DNA from: Apoderus coryli
Taxonomy: Eukaryota > Arthropoda > Insecta > Coleoptera > Attelabidae
Length of the DNA stretch: 64,000 bases
Direction of reading: 5' to 3'
Assembly (NCBI GenBank): GCA_911728435.2
Contig: OU452200.1
Coordinates: 37,649,715-37,713,714 of the forward strand
The notes below the pieces were generated by a model. The model worked only from the letters and a program-made list of their open reading frames with translations, was not told the DNA's origin and ran no database searches. Shown here piece by piece: positions 1 to 11,346 of this stretch. Within the stretch, counting starts at the first letter, position 1. Each line of letters starts with the position of its first letter. Position numbers and translations under genes: made by a program.

Positions 1-130
1 TTATACAGGGTGACAACTTGTGAATTTTGGCGATCGATTTCTCGGGTAAGGATCTACTTGAACAGATGTTGGAGAATGTTTATTACAGGGTGCCCACAAA
101 ATAAGATTAAAAATGAAATTAAGACAACCG
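1..130. repeat. Two Tc1/mariner-type terminal repeat starts
   Basis: Two ACAGGGTG starts lie at about 5 and 85, both preceded by TA, the target duplicated by Tc1/mariner elements. The bases after them differ (ACAACTTG versus CCCACAAA), so they belong to different families. No partner end for either is seen to the right in this window; the first may pair with sequence left of the window. Confidence 0.45.
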
Positions 131-1013
131 TCAGACCTCAGTTTATATAGAAAATAAGTGAGATTCATATATTTTTTTGTTGAATAGAATCTTAGTTATT
201 CATTAGTTATATCACAAGTGATCATGATATTTTGGTGAGTAGATTTCGACGATTTCGATGGGTGTGTCAATTTTATTCTGAATTATCATGAAAACAAATT
301 TATCCAGAAATACACCGACAGCAAAACCGAGAAAAATGCATGTGGACATGTAAATAACAAAATATTCTCAAGCTTATATCTGATCCTTCTACGCGAAATA
401 GGTATCAGATATTTTGACTTGACCGCCTGTTCCTTTTACAAATGTTGTTGATCGTTAACTGAGAAAATACGTCAAAATGTTTCATCATGGCCAAAGATAA
501 TTTTGACAGTTTGTCGTTCCTTTTCTAAACATACAAGTGAGGTGAATAAGTGATCATATCAAATCAGTCACTATTTTGACGTGGTTTTTTTAGTGTCATA
601 AGTAGAAATCTAGTCATTATGAATTTTTATCGGGGTGTTTGAACGGGGGTGGTCAGGTCGACGTTGTTTATGCGGATTTCTCCCGAGTTATCGACTGACT
701 TCACCACGGAATTCTATTAAATAAACTGTTTAAGTTTGGCTTACCTGCTTGAAGAATGACATGGTTATATTGGGTACCGACGTTTTCAATCAAACATTAT
801 AACCCAATAGACTCAGTTGCAGTCCCCGAGGCAATAGTTCAACCTTAAAAAGATTGAATCCAATATATCGATACATTTCTTGAATCTCTATTAATGAAAA
901 AAGTTGACATTTTGAGCATCGGTGTCAAATTATATGTATCCGTTGACAATAACATTCGTCACGTCAAATTCTCATATTTTATAATGTTGTTATACATTTC
1001 GCACAACTGTTTG
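131..1013. other. No recognisable feature
   Basis: AT-rich sequence without a long ORF, tandem repeat or transposon end that I can recognise on either strand. Confidence 0.5.
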
Positions 1014-1525
1014 GCAGTGGCGGCTCGTGGGTAATTTTACTAGGTAGGCACTAAGTAAAAAATGGATGTGAAGAAAAAGACGCCGCAGGTGGAATTTTTC
1101 TAGATTGTCAACGTCAAGCGCCTTAGATGAAAAGTAGAAAATTCTCAAGGTAAATCTTATTTTTTTTTTATTTTTAAAAATTATGCCCCATTCACTACTC
1201 TACGAAATCCAATACATAATCAAATACAAATAAAATACAAAATTATTTGTCTTGAATAACAAACGAACAAATAGTTCAAACGTAATGTAAAAAACAGTAA
1301 ACAAAAATACCTAACGTATTAATCGAAATTCGTGCAAATAGTATACCTACCTATCTACAATAGATAGAAGGCAGCCGGGGTAGGTGCCTAAGCTCAACGT
1401 AAACACGTTCCTACGCAATAGAACACATATCATTTCAATAGGTATTATATCAAAGTTCTCAATCACCACCAGTTTGTTCTGTATATTTATTTAAATATAT
1501 TCAAGAAAAGGGCTATTTGGCATAT
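1014..1525 (+). repeat. Dispersed hAT-like non-autonomous element, copy 1
   Basis: It begins with CAGTGGCGGCTCGTGGG, a hAT-type terminus by analogy with other CAGTGGCG elements. The whole stretch matches, inverted, the sequence at about 58640-59320: shared blocks include the terminal motif, the TACGAAATCCAATACATAATC-type block and the run ending near AATATATTCAAG. There is no ORF, so it would be mobilised in trans. The far terminus is not clear and hAT assignment is inference. Confidence 0.5.
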
Positions 1526-1621
1526 ATCAAAATGTTTCAAATGTAAACTGTACATCCATATCATGACAGTGTATAATTAATGAAATAAATATGTGCAGAT
1601 CGGCTACAATTTCAATAATAA

Positions 1622-1945
1622 TGTAACGAACAAGAAAATGTACACCCGTTGGCAACACCGCTACATGTTTCGATATACGTGCGCAAGAATGTTCGACTAC
1701 TCTCTGGAAGGGTTTGAGAAAGAGAGCAAATCATATATAAAGCCAACGTAACAGTCGACGAGGATTGAGTTATTACGTGAATAGTCCATAGTTGACCACA
1801 GTGTTGTGACATAAATAAATAGTAGAAATAAATAGTGGAAATAAATATAGTCATATTAGTTCGTTTAAGTTATTAGTTTGTAAATAAATTAGTTTTAATT
1901 AAAGGGTTTTGTCATTTCACACTACGAACTCAGAAAAATGTTACA
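1622..1945 (+). mobile_element. Solo LTR (324 bp)
   Basis: The block starts TGTAACG and ends TGTTACA, the inverted TG...CA ends expected of an LTR. It contains a TATA box (TATATAAA near 1735) and later AATAAA-type signals (1880s). No gag-pol lies on either side, so it is read as a solo LTR. Both flanks are ATAA/ATT repeats, consistent with insertion into a microsatellite, so the target duplication (possibly ATAA) is ambiguous. A diverged copy at 32557-33995 shares the GTACACC, GTTGGCAAC and GTTCGACTACTCTCTGG blocks and the TATA region, which supports a repeat family. Confidence 0.6.
1731..1742 (+). promoter_or_regulatory. TATA box of the solo LTR
   Basis: TCATATATAAAG lies about 110 bp into the LTR and is retained in the second copy, where a mariner has inserted into it. 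A TATA box at this place is expected for U3 of an LTR retrotransposon; transcription is inferred. Confidence 0.5.
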
Positions 1946-2050
1946 ATAATAATAATAAAAAAAGTTGTATGTCCCAGATTTGAACTCACAACTTTGCGAT
2001 TACGAAGATCTAACGTGAACACACAGACCAACAGGTGCACTATATGATTG
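1946..2050 (-). mobile_element. tRNA-derived SINE fragment
   Basis: On the minus strand the sequence carries a B-box-like GAGTTCAAATC with a tRNA-like upstream half (GTTGGTCTGTGTGTTCACG) at the right spacing, and ends in a T-rich then (TTA)n tail at 1946-1963. This is the usual form of a tRNA-derived SINE mobilised by a LINE with an ATT-type tail. The solo LTR is inserted in that tail. The tRNA of origin cannot be told and the cloverleaf is incomplete. Confidence 0.45.
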
Positions 2051-2953
2051 TTTTTTTTTTAATTGTCGTTAAATACAGACGCTCAGACCTTAGATGGTCA
2101 CGATGTTAAAATAGACCTAATCGAAAATAAATTTGACAGATTTAGTTCAAGTAAATAATATTGAGTTGAACTCTGTTTTCGTTAGAGATTAGAGTAAATA
2201 ACAATATAATTATATAAAAATGCATTAGATTAGATTAGATTAGTAGAAATGATATCGAGGTAGGTAATATAATCTGTCAAAACTTTAAAAATTCATATTC
2301 GCAAACGCATATTTGTCGTACCAAAAATATTAAAGGACCACCAAGTAGTAGGTTGAAATTTATAAAAAAAAAACGGCAGTTTTCATTTCGACGTCATCCA
2401 TCACAGCCAAAGCGGTAGCAGGATCATTTCCAAAGCCGGTAGAAAACAAAAGAATATTTATTATTTCGTTGTTGTGTTATCTTGATTTTCGTATGAGGAT
2501 ATAACGTGTGGCATTTGTATGAAGAAATGTCAATTATCTGGTTGAGCGATGGCTTTTATGGTGATGTAAAGGCTTTTTGGTTCAAGCGACGCACCGACCA
2601 AAGACGACATTTCGTAAGATTTACTTATGGAAAAAATTATATACATACCTCAAGCATCTCAGTTTTTTGTTTGAATGATATTTACATAACTAGATGTTGA
2701 TCAGTTTCTTTTTATGCTTCAATTATTACAAGGTGAGTCTGATTTGCATGTGTTAAGAATCGATAAGTTTTTGAATATATCTAACGATCATAGCTTTCAC
2801 TTATAATACCTAATAATCATTAGATATCTGGTCAGTATTTATGACTGATGAGCGGAAATTAAGATAATTGCCAATGGGAAGGCTTTCGGGCAGGAGTGCT
2901 AAGACGTTAGACTATCCTCAACCACGCTAAAGATTCTTTATTATAGCAATATA
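2051..2953. other. No recognisable gene; short GATTA repeats
   Basis: Holds a short (GATTA)n run near 2226-2242 and otherwise featureless AT-rich DNA. The 64-codon frame at 2506-2700 has no recognisable motif and is not called. Confidence 0.5.
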
Positions 2954-3663
2954 CGAGGCATGTTTTTTAAGTAAGTACCGTTCTGGAAATAAAAAAAGAC
3001 GTGCAAAGATATCGCAATAATTTTATTTTTACATTAAAGCCTGTACCTTAATCTACTTTTCTACATAATTTCCGTGAATATTGAGGCACTTGTGATAACG
3101 TGGCACCAGTTTTTGAATACCCTCCTCATAAAATTCTGCCGCCTGACTTGTTAACCACTGTATCACAAATGCAGAAACTCCATTAGCAATACTCCTTTTC
3201 TGTCCCAAAAAACTGTGCACATGATTTTCCGGGCAGAAATTGTTTGCTTAAACTTCACTCTTTTGGGTGATGATGAATGTCGCCATTCCATGGATTGTTT
3301 GTTTCGATTCTGGTGTGACGTAGGCCACCCATGTTTCGTCACCAGTAACAATTTGGTCTAAAAAATCTTCACCTTCATTGTGGTACCGCTCAAGGAAAGT
3401 CAATGCACTGCCTAAACGTTGGGTTTTGTGATAACGAAGTCAAAACATTTGTGATACAGTGGTTAACAAGTCAGGCGGCAGAATTTTATGAGGAGGGTAT
3501 TCAAAAACTGGTGCCACGTTATGACAAGTGCCTCAATATTCACGGAAATTTTGTAGAAAAGTAGATTAAGGTACAGGCTTTCATGTAAAAATAAAATTAT
3601 TGCGATATCTTTGCACGTCTTTTTTTTATTCCAAAACGGTACTTACTTAATAAACATGCCTCG
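2954..3663 (-). mobile_element. Foldback mariner, internally deleted
   Basis: Terminal CGAGGCATG repeats are flanked by TA on both sides (2952-2953 and 3664-3665). The outer 220 bp or so on each side (2954-3173 and 3443-3663) are nearly perfect inverted copies, each encoding the same transposase C-terminus on opposite strands. The middle holds a further transposase piece on the minus strand. The coding part for the second and third catalytic Asp is missing. It looks like an inverted duplication of one end after internal loss; non-autonomous. Confidence 0.75.
3050..3375 (-). pseudogene. mariner transposase fragment
   Basis: The minus strand encodes a mariner block around the first catalytic Asp (GDETWVAYVTPESK at about 3300-3350), followed by a region ending GVLLMEFL, and then directly the C-terminus (FYEEGIQKLVPRYHKCLN near 3060-3140). 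The HDNA...SPDLAP part between them is absent, so roughly a hundred residues were deleted. The reading frame is open in the two pieces. It cannot encode an active enzyme. Confidence 0.7.
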
Positions 3664-3721
3664 TATTTGGAAAAAATCGCTGTAACTTATGTTGCGATTG
3701 TGATTTGCTCTTAAGACAAAT

Positions 3722-4450
3722 CCCAATAAACACACGTACGTAAAAAAAACGTTTAAATTTACTAATAACGTTTTATTAAAATCGTGTTTTTATTACGTAT
3801 TATCTACTCAAACATGTCGCGGTATTAAACGTTACATACAACGTGTAAAGAAAAACGTTTTATATTGGTGAATAAATAACAACTTGGTGTGGTGTTCAAA
3901 ACACGTCAAAACTATGTTGATAATAATTTTTTTAAAACGTTTCCATAACACGTCGAATACACGTAGAAAATAAACGATACATACACGAATTTTATTGTTA
4001 GATATTTATTTTTACACAACGTTTCTAAAGAACATTGAATAAACGTGTACTTGTATTTTTAAAACAATACATGTATTAACGTAATATTGACGTATATTGT
4101 AAGGAGTTTTTAAGGTTTGTTTAGTGCAGCATGTAAAAGTTTGAATAAATCGAATCGAACACACACACTATAAACTATAAGCACGAGATTGTTGATGAAA
4201 CTAACCGCACTAATATTGTAAAAGGGGGATTATATTCGTTTAGTTTAATGCAAAAAAATAGGTATTTCGAATATCAAATCAAATGGAGTTAGTGATCGTC
4301 TGACCGTCAGAACCAATAGGATTCCTCCCCGCGATTTAACAAACCACTTTTTTATTAGTAAAAATAACGTTTGAAAAATACGTTTTTTACACTATTAAAA
4401 ATGACCAATGTAGGTCAGTTTTTTCTAACACGTTTTTCTCACTGTTAATA
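3722..4450. repeat. Region dense in ACGTTT/AAACGT motifs
   Basis: From the CCCAATAAACACACGTACG stretch onward, ACGTTTT, AAACGT and ACACGT recur every 20-50 bp on both strands to about 4110, and again at 4365-4445. Such subterminal motif arrays bind transposases in some DNA transposons. The style resembles the element at 15598-18194, which also starts CCCAA. A short inverted pair built on CAGAACCAAT(A/T) sits at 4295-4318 and 4488-4505. No matching terminal repeat was found, so element status is inference. Confidence 0.4.
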
Positions 4451-5372
4451 AATCGGCGTTATTCAAAAGGTGGGATCATATCATCGTATTGGTTCTGACA
4501 GTGACAGTCACTTACGCTGGCGAATTTGGAAAGTTAGTCCTCATGTGTTCAGAAATAGAAATGGTTCAAAAATGTTGAGTCCAATTCTAAATATCATCTT
4601 GATAACTTTCGAAACAGGTAAATATACATTGTGAAATGTGTATGCGGTGCCTTTGTTAATTCTCTCTACCAATCAGAGCGCACTGGGCTATTATTTTCTA
4701 AAATCCCAAATTCAACTGTCAACTTGAAATTATTCGATAAAGCAATTGATTAACTATTAAAAATAGCTGCATTAACCATATTGAAATGAACCGCCTCGTA
4801 TTGAATTAATGAATTTATCCATTAGTCGTCGGTCGTCACTAATTAAAATGTAATGTGTCAACTAGGCCACTACTGACACCCGCCCTTGCATAAAGCTGTC
4901 ACACAACAAATAAATATCACTTTCCTATAATATAATACAAACCCAGCAGCAGACACGCACCACTTCGACTATGGAAAATAAAAGGGGAAACACTATACAT
5001 ACACACATAGGTATATACTATCCTAGTGAGATATGGCCATTTTGATGGGACGTTTCCAACGATTTATGACTCTCCATCGTCAGGCCGATAGAAAATGTAA
5101 ATCACCAGCCACACAGCAGACAGAGGCAACGAACAATGAGAAATACATAGACGTGTGGATCCATATACAGTATGTCCTCCAGTCCAAAGAGAGTTACTTA
5201 TCAATGTTCTGTTACTAGACAGATTCAAAAACGTTGTGTTCTTGTGAACTACATGAAAGGCTATCCCGGAATAGAAAGAATCGTCATCCAGCAACAAGAC
5301 ATACCTTCTTTTTTTGATTTCTTCTTTAAACTGTTCTAAGATTGAGGCGTAGTATAGAAACATCAATCAACC
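4451..5372. other. No recognisable feature
   Basis: AT-rich, with only short overlapping frames on both strands at 5033-5366 and no family motif. Confidence 0.5.
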
Positions 5373-6345
5373 AATAGTAATAATAATGGTTTATTTGCCT
5401 ATATAACAATAGTTATTGGCATCGTCACATTCAGTATGTACATAAATAAAAATACAATATAAACAAACAAAATACTCAAACAACAAATGCGTGTTTAAAT
5501 AGTACAAACAACAGTAAAACAAAGTACATAAAAGTCACTTAAAACTTCAATAAAAAGTCTAAAGGGACACAATTCAAATATTACAACAACAATCAACAGA
5601 CTATAATATAACTTAAGATTAACAAAGCACTAGAGTGTAAAAAATTCACTCAAAATTTGTAGATGAGGTAGTCAGCATAGTCATATGGGATAAACCACAA
5701 TGGACAATTTTTTGGCAAGGCAATCGATCTGCTCTTTCTATGTCAATTTTGGGTCTACAATTACTCCAAGAAACTTATAAGTATTGTGTTCGGTAGTAAA
5801 ATTTTTCCTTAGTGTAAAATCAATCCTCTCCGTTTTCGAGAAGTTAGAGGCAAACCAATTCTCAGCATACTGAATTACTTGAGTATCCCTCAAAAAAGAT
5901 GATAAGTCGTTGACATATATAATAAATGAAAGTGAACCAAGAATTGAGCCCTGGAGTACTCCGGTTGTCATAGGCCTTACTTCAGACCTCTCTCTCATAT
6001 AGTCAACTAACTAACTGGTGTCGATCACTCAAGTAAGATCTTATGAAATCAAGAGCATTTGCTCTAATGCCATATAGGGGAAGTTTCTTTAAGAGAATGC
6101 TCTAGAAAGATTGCAAAATACAGCCGTCAGAATGTGTCGTTGTTCCATTGCACCCACTATAGACTGCACTAACCTCATCTTTGCTTTCGATATCCATACT
6201 GTGTGTCTGAAAGCAGTTTATACTTATCCAGAAAACTATATAGCCTATTATTAAAAGCAAACCCTATTGGCTTCGAGAGGATTGGTATAATAGAGATCGG
6301 ACGATAATTGTTTCCCTTTCCCAGTATTCCTTCTGACTCCCAACA
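5373..6345 (-). pseudogene. Jockey/CR1-like LINE reverse transcriptase fragment and 3' end
   Basis: Read on the minus strand, 6345-6220 encodes the RT motif NYRPISIIPILSK and a following FLDKYKLLSDTQ stretch; about 6060-5880 encodes FIRSYLSDR and GVLQGSILGSLSFIIYVNDL; the palm box is YAEN instead of YADD. Frames change several times between these blocks and stops interrupt, so this is dead. The thumb-side motif KFLGVIVDPKLT ends near 5740. The minus-strand 3' end runs into an ATTATTATT tail near 5373-5390, typical of these LINEs. Clade assignment is approximate. Confidence 0.7.
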
Positions 6346-7016
6346 TTGCTAATCAAACCAGAATTCAACTATAGTGCTTAGTATTAAAATTAATAAAGGT
6401 CACTGTGACCTAAAGATCTGCTATCCAGTCTTGAGGTTCTTGAAGTTAGAGCTCCTAACCTAACCCAAATATTCCCAGGACTCTGATGAGCTCCATTAGA
6501 GTTGATTTTCGAAATGATACGTTCCATCTCGTAGGATACCCGAAGTACTGTCTTTGTTATCAAGTGTTCAAGAGTACTCGTCCATGCACTATCTGTATTC
6601 GCCGGTATCTTCTAGGTCCAATTTTTCCAAATCCAAATAGGATTCCACTTTTTCATGATTGCGGCTTCCAAAAAATAGCTTGGAGTGATTCAAGCCAGAA
6701 AGGTTTGACGAAAAATTCCTGCTCTGTCAGTATCTTAAAATCTCTTTGTATAGAGACTGTTTCCTAAGCTATAAAGATAATTTCCTCTAAGTCCCGAGTG
6801 TATCTAAATCAGAGAACCTTTTTTGCTCAGTGAATTGTTTGTGGTAGTTGAAAATTAACTGGAGAGACACAAGGTCGCTTGCGACCAGAGGATCAGACAC
6901 AATTTTAGCCTATCGTTATTGCTTCAAGCAACTCTTTTAACAAGATGATGATTATGACAAGAATGATATGGAGTTCAACTTGGGAAACAACTCAAGATTG
7001 CGTGTGACAGGGATAA
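6346..7016. other. No recognisable feature
   Basis: A 93-codon frame at 6486-6767 (plus) shows no motif and is likely chance. Possible 5' continuation of the LINE fragment cannot be confirmed. Confidence 0.4.
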
Positions 7017-7120
7017 TATTAGGTCATTCAATAAATCCGTAGGATGACACATAGATGGCGTTACTAGAACTTTTCCCATATGACTTTTATTTCGTTCTCC
7101 AGTTTTAGCACCCAGAGACT
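7017..7120 (+). mobile_element. mariner left-end fragment (mellifera-like)
   Basis: Starts TTAGGTCATTCAATAA and continues GATGGCGTTACTAGAACTTTTCCCATATGA in near match to 46993-47080. The inverse of the terminus, TTATTGAATGACC, closes a transposase fragment at 50092, linking the ends to a mellifera-type mariner. Only the left end is present here. Confidence 0.55.
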
Positions 7121-7389
7121 TTTTCCTGTGATGAATTAATCGCTGAAACTGAGGCCTATTTTGACGAGAAAGAGAAATCGTTCATCAAGAGACTCAAGAT
7201 CGCTTGCAGCAAGAGCAGGCTACATTCTCTGAGGTCCCATGCGACTGGCAGATATTCTAGCATTTAACTATGTGCTTGAATAGGAGTATGTAAAAACCAT
7301 TTAATATCTTCTCTGATAGCCAAACGACCACAGAGCTTCCAAGCTCGTCAAAATCAACACCAAGAACAGTGTGGAATTGTCAAAATAGA

Positions 7390-7540
7390 CTTTCTCAAAA
7401 TCGGGAACATAATAATCTAGGAAATGAAGCTGCGAACTCTCTGATAAGAAACGAGGCTGAAGGGGAACTTATAGACGTTGTTGCGAAAAGCTCAGAACAA
7501 TTGGAGTCCATAACACAACTCTATTTCCAATAGGCCGCAC
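7390..7540 (+). pseudogene. Possible LINE RNase H remnant
   Basis: One frame reads GNEAANSLIRNEAEGEL, similar to the GNExADxLAR motif at the end of RNase H domains in R1/jockey-type LINEs. Stops surround it in the same frame. This is a weak motif-only call. Confidence 0.25.
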
Positions 7541-8350
7541 TGTATATGAATATATTGAAAGAGTTTTTTGAAATTTATGATTCTGGTGGCGCAATGAAAA
7601 TGTTCATCGTGTTCCTGGGAAAGAAATACATCGTAGTCACGTCAAATAAAACCTTGGAAATGCCATGCGAAACAGTAAATCATTTATACGTATATGCTGT
7701 GCTATCGTATATAACATAGAGTAACGGGTTGGCGAGAGATGGTCCCGATTTATAGCCCATCTGCAGCTGCTATATTTGCTATATCTCGTCTCTACGCTAG
7801 CTAGTTTTGTTGATAGCTATGGTAGTTTCATAATTTTCAGCACACTTGAACGAACGGTGAGCTGGATCTATATGGTGGAGTAAGTTTATTTCAAATAGCG
7901 AGAAAATGCTTACAAATCGAAATGATAATATAGTAGATTGAGTTCCGAAACATGTTTCAACTATAATTATACTTTTCTATTAAATTTATGTTTATGCAGA
8001 TTTGACTTTTATTTGTCAAATTCGATAAAATTGGAAGAATTCAATACAAATTTTGAATTCAGCTGTCATTTTCCCATTTAATTTAACTGTTGTTTGCTAT
8101 TGAAATTGCAGTGCTTTTGTGGTCTCAAATTGGATCTTGTTCTGCTACATGCAAAATATATACTTACATATCCGTGAAAATTATGTCAGAATTGTTTTTA
8201 AATTTTTATCCATTTGGCAAATTCATTAAGTGCCTTACGATAAAGAGAAGATATGGGATGTGGTGCAAGTGGGCACTATGATCCTATTATTATATTCATA
8301 GCACTTATTCATGTTTTATTTATAGTATAGTAAAATAATAATTCTTGTAG
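7541..8350. other. No recognisable feature
   Basis: No long ORF. A TTCCGAAACATGTTT motif near 7927 recurs at about 35977 and may be a decayed hammerhead-like module, but no stem partners remain. Confidence 0.4.
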
Positions 8351-8351
8351 G

Positions 8352-8530
8352 TTTCCCTATGATCAAGCCGTTAGAAGAGAGTGGTGTACTTTTCTTGGTT
8401 GTTGTTTTGAAACGATCACTAAAAGTTCTTATGTTTGCTTACAACATCTCAACCAAAGAGACATTCGAATATTTGGAAAACAAACATGCATATCGCACAG
8501 AGCCATTCCTGTTCGCTATGTTCAGTAAGT
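8352..8530 (+). pseudogene. THAP zinc-finger exon remnant
   Basis: After a plausible 3' splice site (TTGTAG at 8346-8351) an open frame reads FPYDQAVRREW, then VCLQH, then AIPVRY, and stops at a 5' splice site (CA|GTAAGT, 8529). This matches the second half of a THAP domain: FP.D..R..W, the Cys-x2-His zinc ligands, and the AVP-F box (Phe to Tyr). The first Cys pair would be on an earlier exon, not found. THAP domains bind DNA in P-element-type transposases and derived host proteins. Downstream sequence is repeated at 42335-42745, so this is probably a transposon remnant. The next exon would run into a stop in phase. Confidence 0.5.
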
Positions 8531-8599
8531 TAATATTTTTGTGCGCTTAGAAATATTACAATTTATTGAAAATATTTTTTAGCAGATTATCCTGGGATT

Positions 8600-9010
8600 A
8601 GCGTCTACAGCTGAGGTTGCAAAAAGTATGACATTTACAGCTACTGCTTCAGAAACTCTGTCTGCGTCCGAAGTTGAGGAAGGCAAATATGTGCAAAACT
8701 ATTCTAATCACATACATACTGGTCACCGCTACAATAAATTAAAATTTGTGCTATTTTTTTTTTCAGCCTGACCCAGCATAATGTGGAGATCATGGACATA
8801 TCAAAAAGTGACACATTAACAGCAAGTTCCTCTGAAACCCTATCAATAATTTTATTGTTTTAATACGTAATCATTAAAGAATCTAATCAATTGCAATAAT
8901 TTGAGAACCGTCGAAGTTTTATTTGAGAACCCCAAATAGTTTTTTTTTTGTTGGTTTCATAATAATTTTTATCTTGTCTAAACTTAGGGGAAACAGATTA
9001 GATTCAGTTT
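8600..9010 (+). repeat. Dispersed repeat downstream of the THAP exon, copy 1
   Basis: Matches the inverted stretch at 42335-42745: shared blocks include ACAATAAATTAAAATTTGTG, ATATCAAAAAGTGACACATT and CTCAGGTCTAGGA. Within it, two segments (about 8619-8670 and 8802-8855) resemble each other and encode KSMTFTATASETLS and KSDTLTASSSETLS, the second after a polypyrimidine-CAG 3' splice site. This suggests duplicated exons of a transposon-borne gene. Confidence 0.5.
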
Positions 9011-10450
9011 CTCAGGTCTAGGAAAGATAAATGATTAATTTCAAATGTGGTTTCTTATAATTAGTAAATGTAAAAACAAAAATTCATAATTATATAGGTA
9101 CCTTTGCATTTAATAATAAATATTTTCATAATATAGAAAGTGTTTCTTTTTAATCGCAGGCATCTATTATTTAATAAATTATATTTGAAAAAATGCTACA
9201 GTTCCTGCGTAGGTATGTATTTATTATTGGAAACTGCAACCACGATTTCAAAAGAATTATACTACTCCACTGACTTTTGTTTACATGCACTCCTTCTGTC
9301 ATTAAATAGGTAAATATTGACCTTTATGTTATGAAGTTCTATGTTTGTTTATTTTTCTGAGACAAGGCCCAGAAGAAGTTTGTATTTAATAAACGAAACA
9401 TTGGCTCAAGTTTAGGTTTGTTACTTATTCACTAAAGATTGAATAACAAATTCAAGTTCGTCAAGTTATCGCTCTTTGTTTTAATTATTATTCAACATAT
9501 CTGTAGGAACTTTTGAATACGAGTAGAAAAAAACTTGAGAGCAATAAAAGCTGCCATTATCCAACAGATGCATTTCAAATTATTATCTACGCAACATGTA
9601 TAATAATAATATGAGTAAGACGCCATTTCAAACGCACGGCATGCAAAGAGCAATAAAAATAAAACCATTTATTGTATAAACGCATATGTACAATGGCGGC
9701 GGCATCTTGACAATTCTATACATGGCATAATCTTTACTGTTACTGCGATACCAAATACAAATTAATAAACGGGCTTGCCGCACGAACTTCTTACTTATGT
9801 AGATGCACTTTCTGAATAAGTCATCTAGTACCTACCTATATAGCCAAGCTTGCATTGTTGTTTGTAATGCATGTTTACTATAAGCACTTATTGCCGTAAT
9901 GCTATACATAGGAATATCACCATATCTGATGGCTTTTTCCAAGATATCACAGCATTTTATTTAACAAGAGCTTGCGCACATTCCTGCCTGATGCATAATA
10001 GATATTTCTTCTTTTGAAATAATGAATAGAATCACACATTGATGGAATTTAGAATAAGTGGAAATGTTTAGTTTTGCCATTTGCAGTTGTATCTCAATTA
10101 GGCTTGGACAGCCTCGTATAGTCACAGATTCAACCAGAAGAGATAAATATTTTCTAAATCTTTTATTCAGGGTCATCCAAATCGGACGCTTTTGGCAGGA
10201 AATAGCTATTTTAAGATCAGACAGCCGAAAAGATGTCTTAAGTAGTAAAAACAGCTACTCAACGAACCGGGTCGGAGAATACCGGGTATTTTTATAGATT
10301 GAAGGCCTAAATTGAAAACGTTGCATTTTCAGGCACCCCTCGTAACTCAACTGCCAGATAAGTTATCGTAAATGTAAAAACTGTTTCTTATATAACTTTT
10401 CCCGTAGAACTCAATTTCACCTTCGAAATTAGTATATAGTGTTAGGTCAA
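9011..10450. other. No recognisable gene
   Basis: Apart from the hammerhead-like module at 9366-9406, only short unsupported frames (9961-10297, both strands). Confidence 0.45.
9366..9406 (+). ncRNA. Hammerhead-like module (mutated core)
   Basis: Layout GGCC - CAGAAGA - A - GTTT/AAAC hairpin - GAAAC - ATT - GGC. The outer GCC/GGC pair and the hairpin fit a hammerhead with very short stem III. The core CUGANGA has U changed to A, which would be expected to abolish cleavage. See the module comparison in the findings. Confidence 0.35.
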
Positions 10451-10454
10451 AAAG

Positions 10455-10740
10455 TTATCGATCGGATGCAGTTTAAAAGATTTTAAAATCCGGAACGCTG
10501 AAGTGCGATTTATTAGCTTCCACATACGCAAGAACGTTTATAATATTATCTTCACTGCTAATTGGACGTCTTCTGAGCGGGACTGGATCAACTCTTACAC
10601 TTCCCGTTTCTCGTAAACGGACTGCTAACCGACGGAACACTTTCCTGCTATGGTGTCTTCGGTCAGGGTATTTAGCATATTCGTGTTCCGCAAAAGCTGC
10701 ATTTTCAAAGCATGGAAATATACCGCAAGCATATCGTACG
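10455..10740 (-). pseudogene. Tc1/mariner (DD41D-type) transposase N-terminus
   Basis: The minus strand reads EYAKYPDRRHHSRKVFRRL then VRLRETGSV, the helix-turn-helix linker found in DD41D-type and related insect transposases, where PDRRHPS and LRETGS are typical. No catalytic part follows, so only the DNA-binding N-terminus survives, with no start codon in context. Confidence 0.5.
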
Positions 10741-11346
10741 CCTCTGCATTACTATAAGCGATTTTGTAATACAATTTCTAGTAAATAACCCAAATAGTTT
10801 CAGAAATATTGTAACTATAACGCTTTTTTAATATTTCGAAACTTAACTGTTTGACAACTTGTCAATGTTTATTTGTCTCTAGATCTACCTCTTTTAACAA
10901 ATTTTATGAAAGTTCTGCATTTTGGTAATTTTAATGGATTTTGCATTATTTCTATTTGTTAAACTAACAGTTTAAACCTATTTCTTTATTTCCCATGGCA
11001 TTCTTGATCACGGAAAATAAAAGATACATGATTTTTCAACGAATTTTGGTGAACAACATTCTTTTGGCCATAACTCTGAAGCAAATAAAGATTTTAATGT
11101 GCGGTTTTGGACTTTTTTGTTGCAAATTCAATTTACTTTTCACTTTTGATAAAATATTTGTATCATTCCAATTAAGTTTTTAAAGAAAAATCAAAAAACC
11201 TTAGGCCTTGCAAATAGCGCCATCTATCGTAGCCCCCAAAAACAATTATGATTTGAAATATTTGTTTTCTTCATCAGCAAGGCTTCAGTTCTCAAACGAA
11301 AATTAGATTGATAAATTCGGTTAAGCCAAACCAAAGTTATAGACAT
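10741..11346. other. No recognisable feature
   Basis: AT-rich DNA with one 62-codon frame at 10995-11183 that has no family motif. Confidence 0.5.

Noticed and set aside
1968..2045. Functional tRNA gene
   Set aside because: Only the B-box half is convincing; acceptor stem pairing is absent and a LINE-type tail follows, so a SINE is the better reading.
6486..6767. 93-codon ORF
   Set aside because: No motif; lies beside LINE debris and is probably chance.
7920..7945. TTCCGAAACATGTTT as a hammerhead-like module, also at 35976
   Set aside because: No CTGANGA core or pairing arms remain around either copy.
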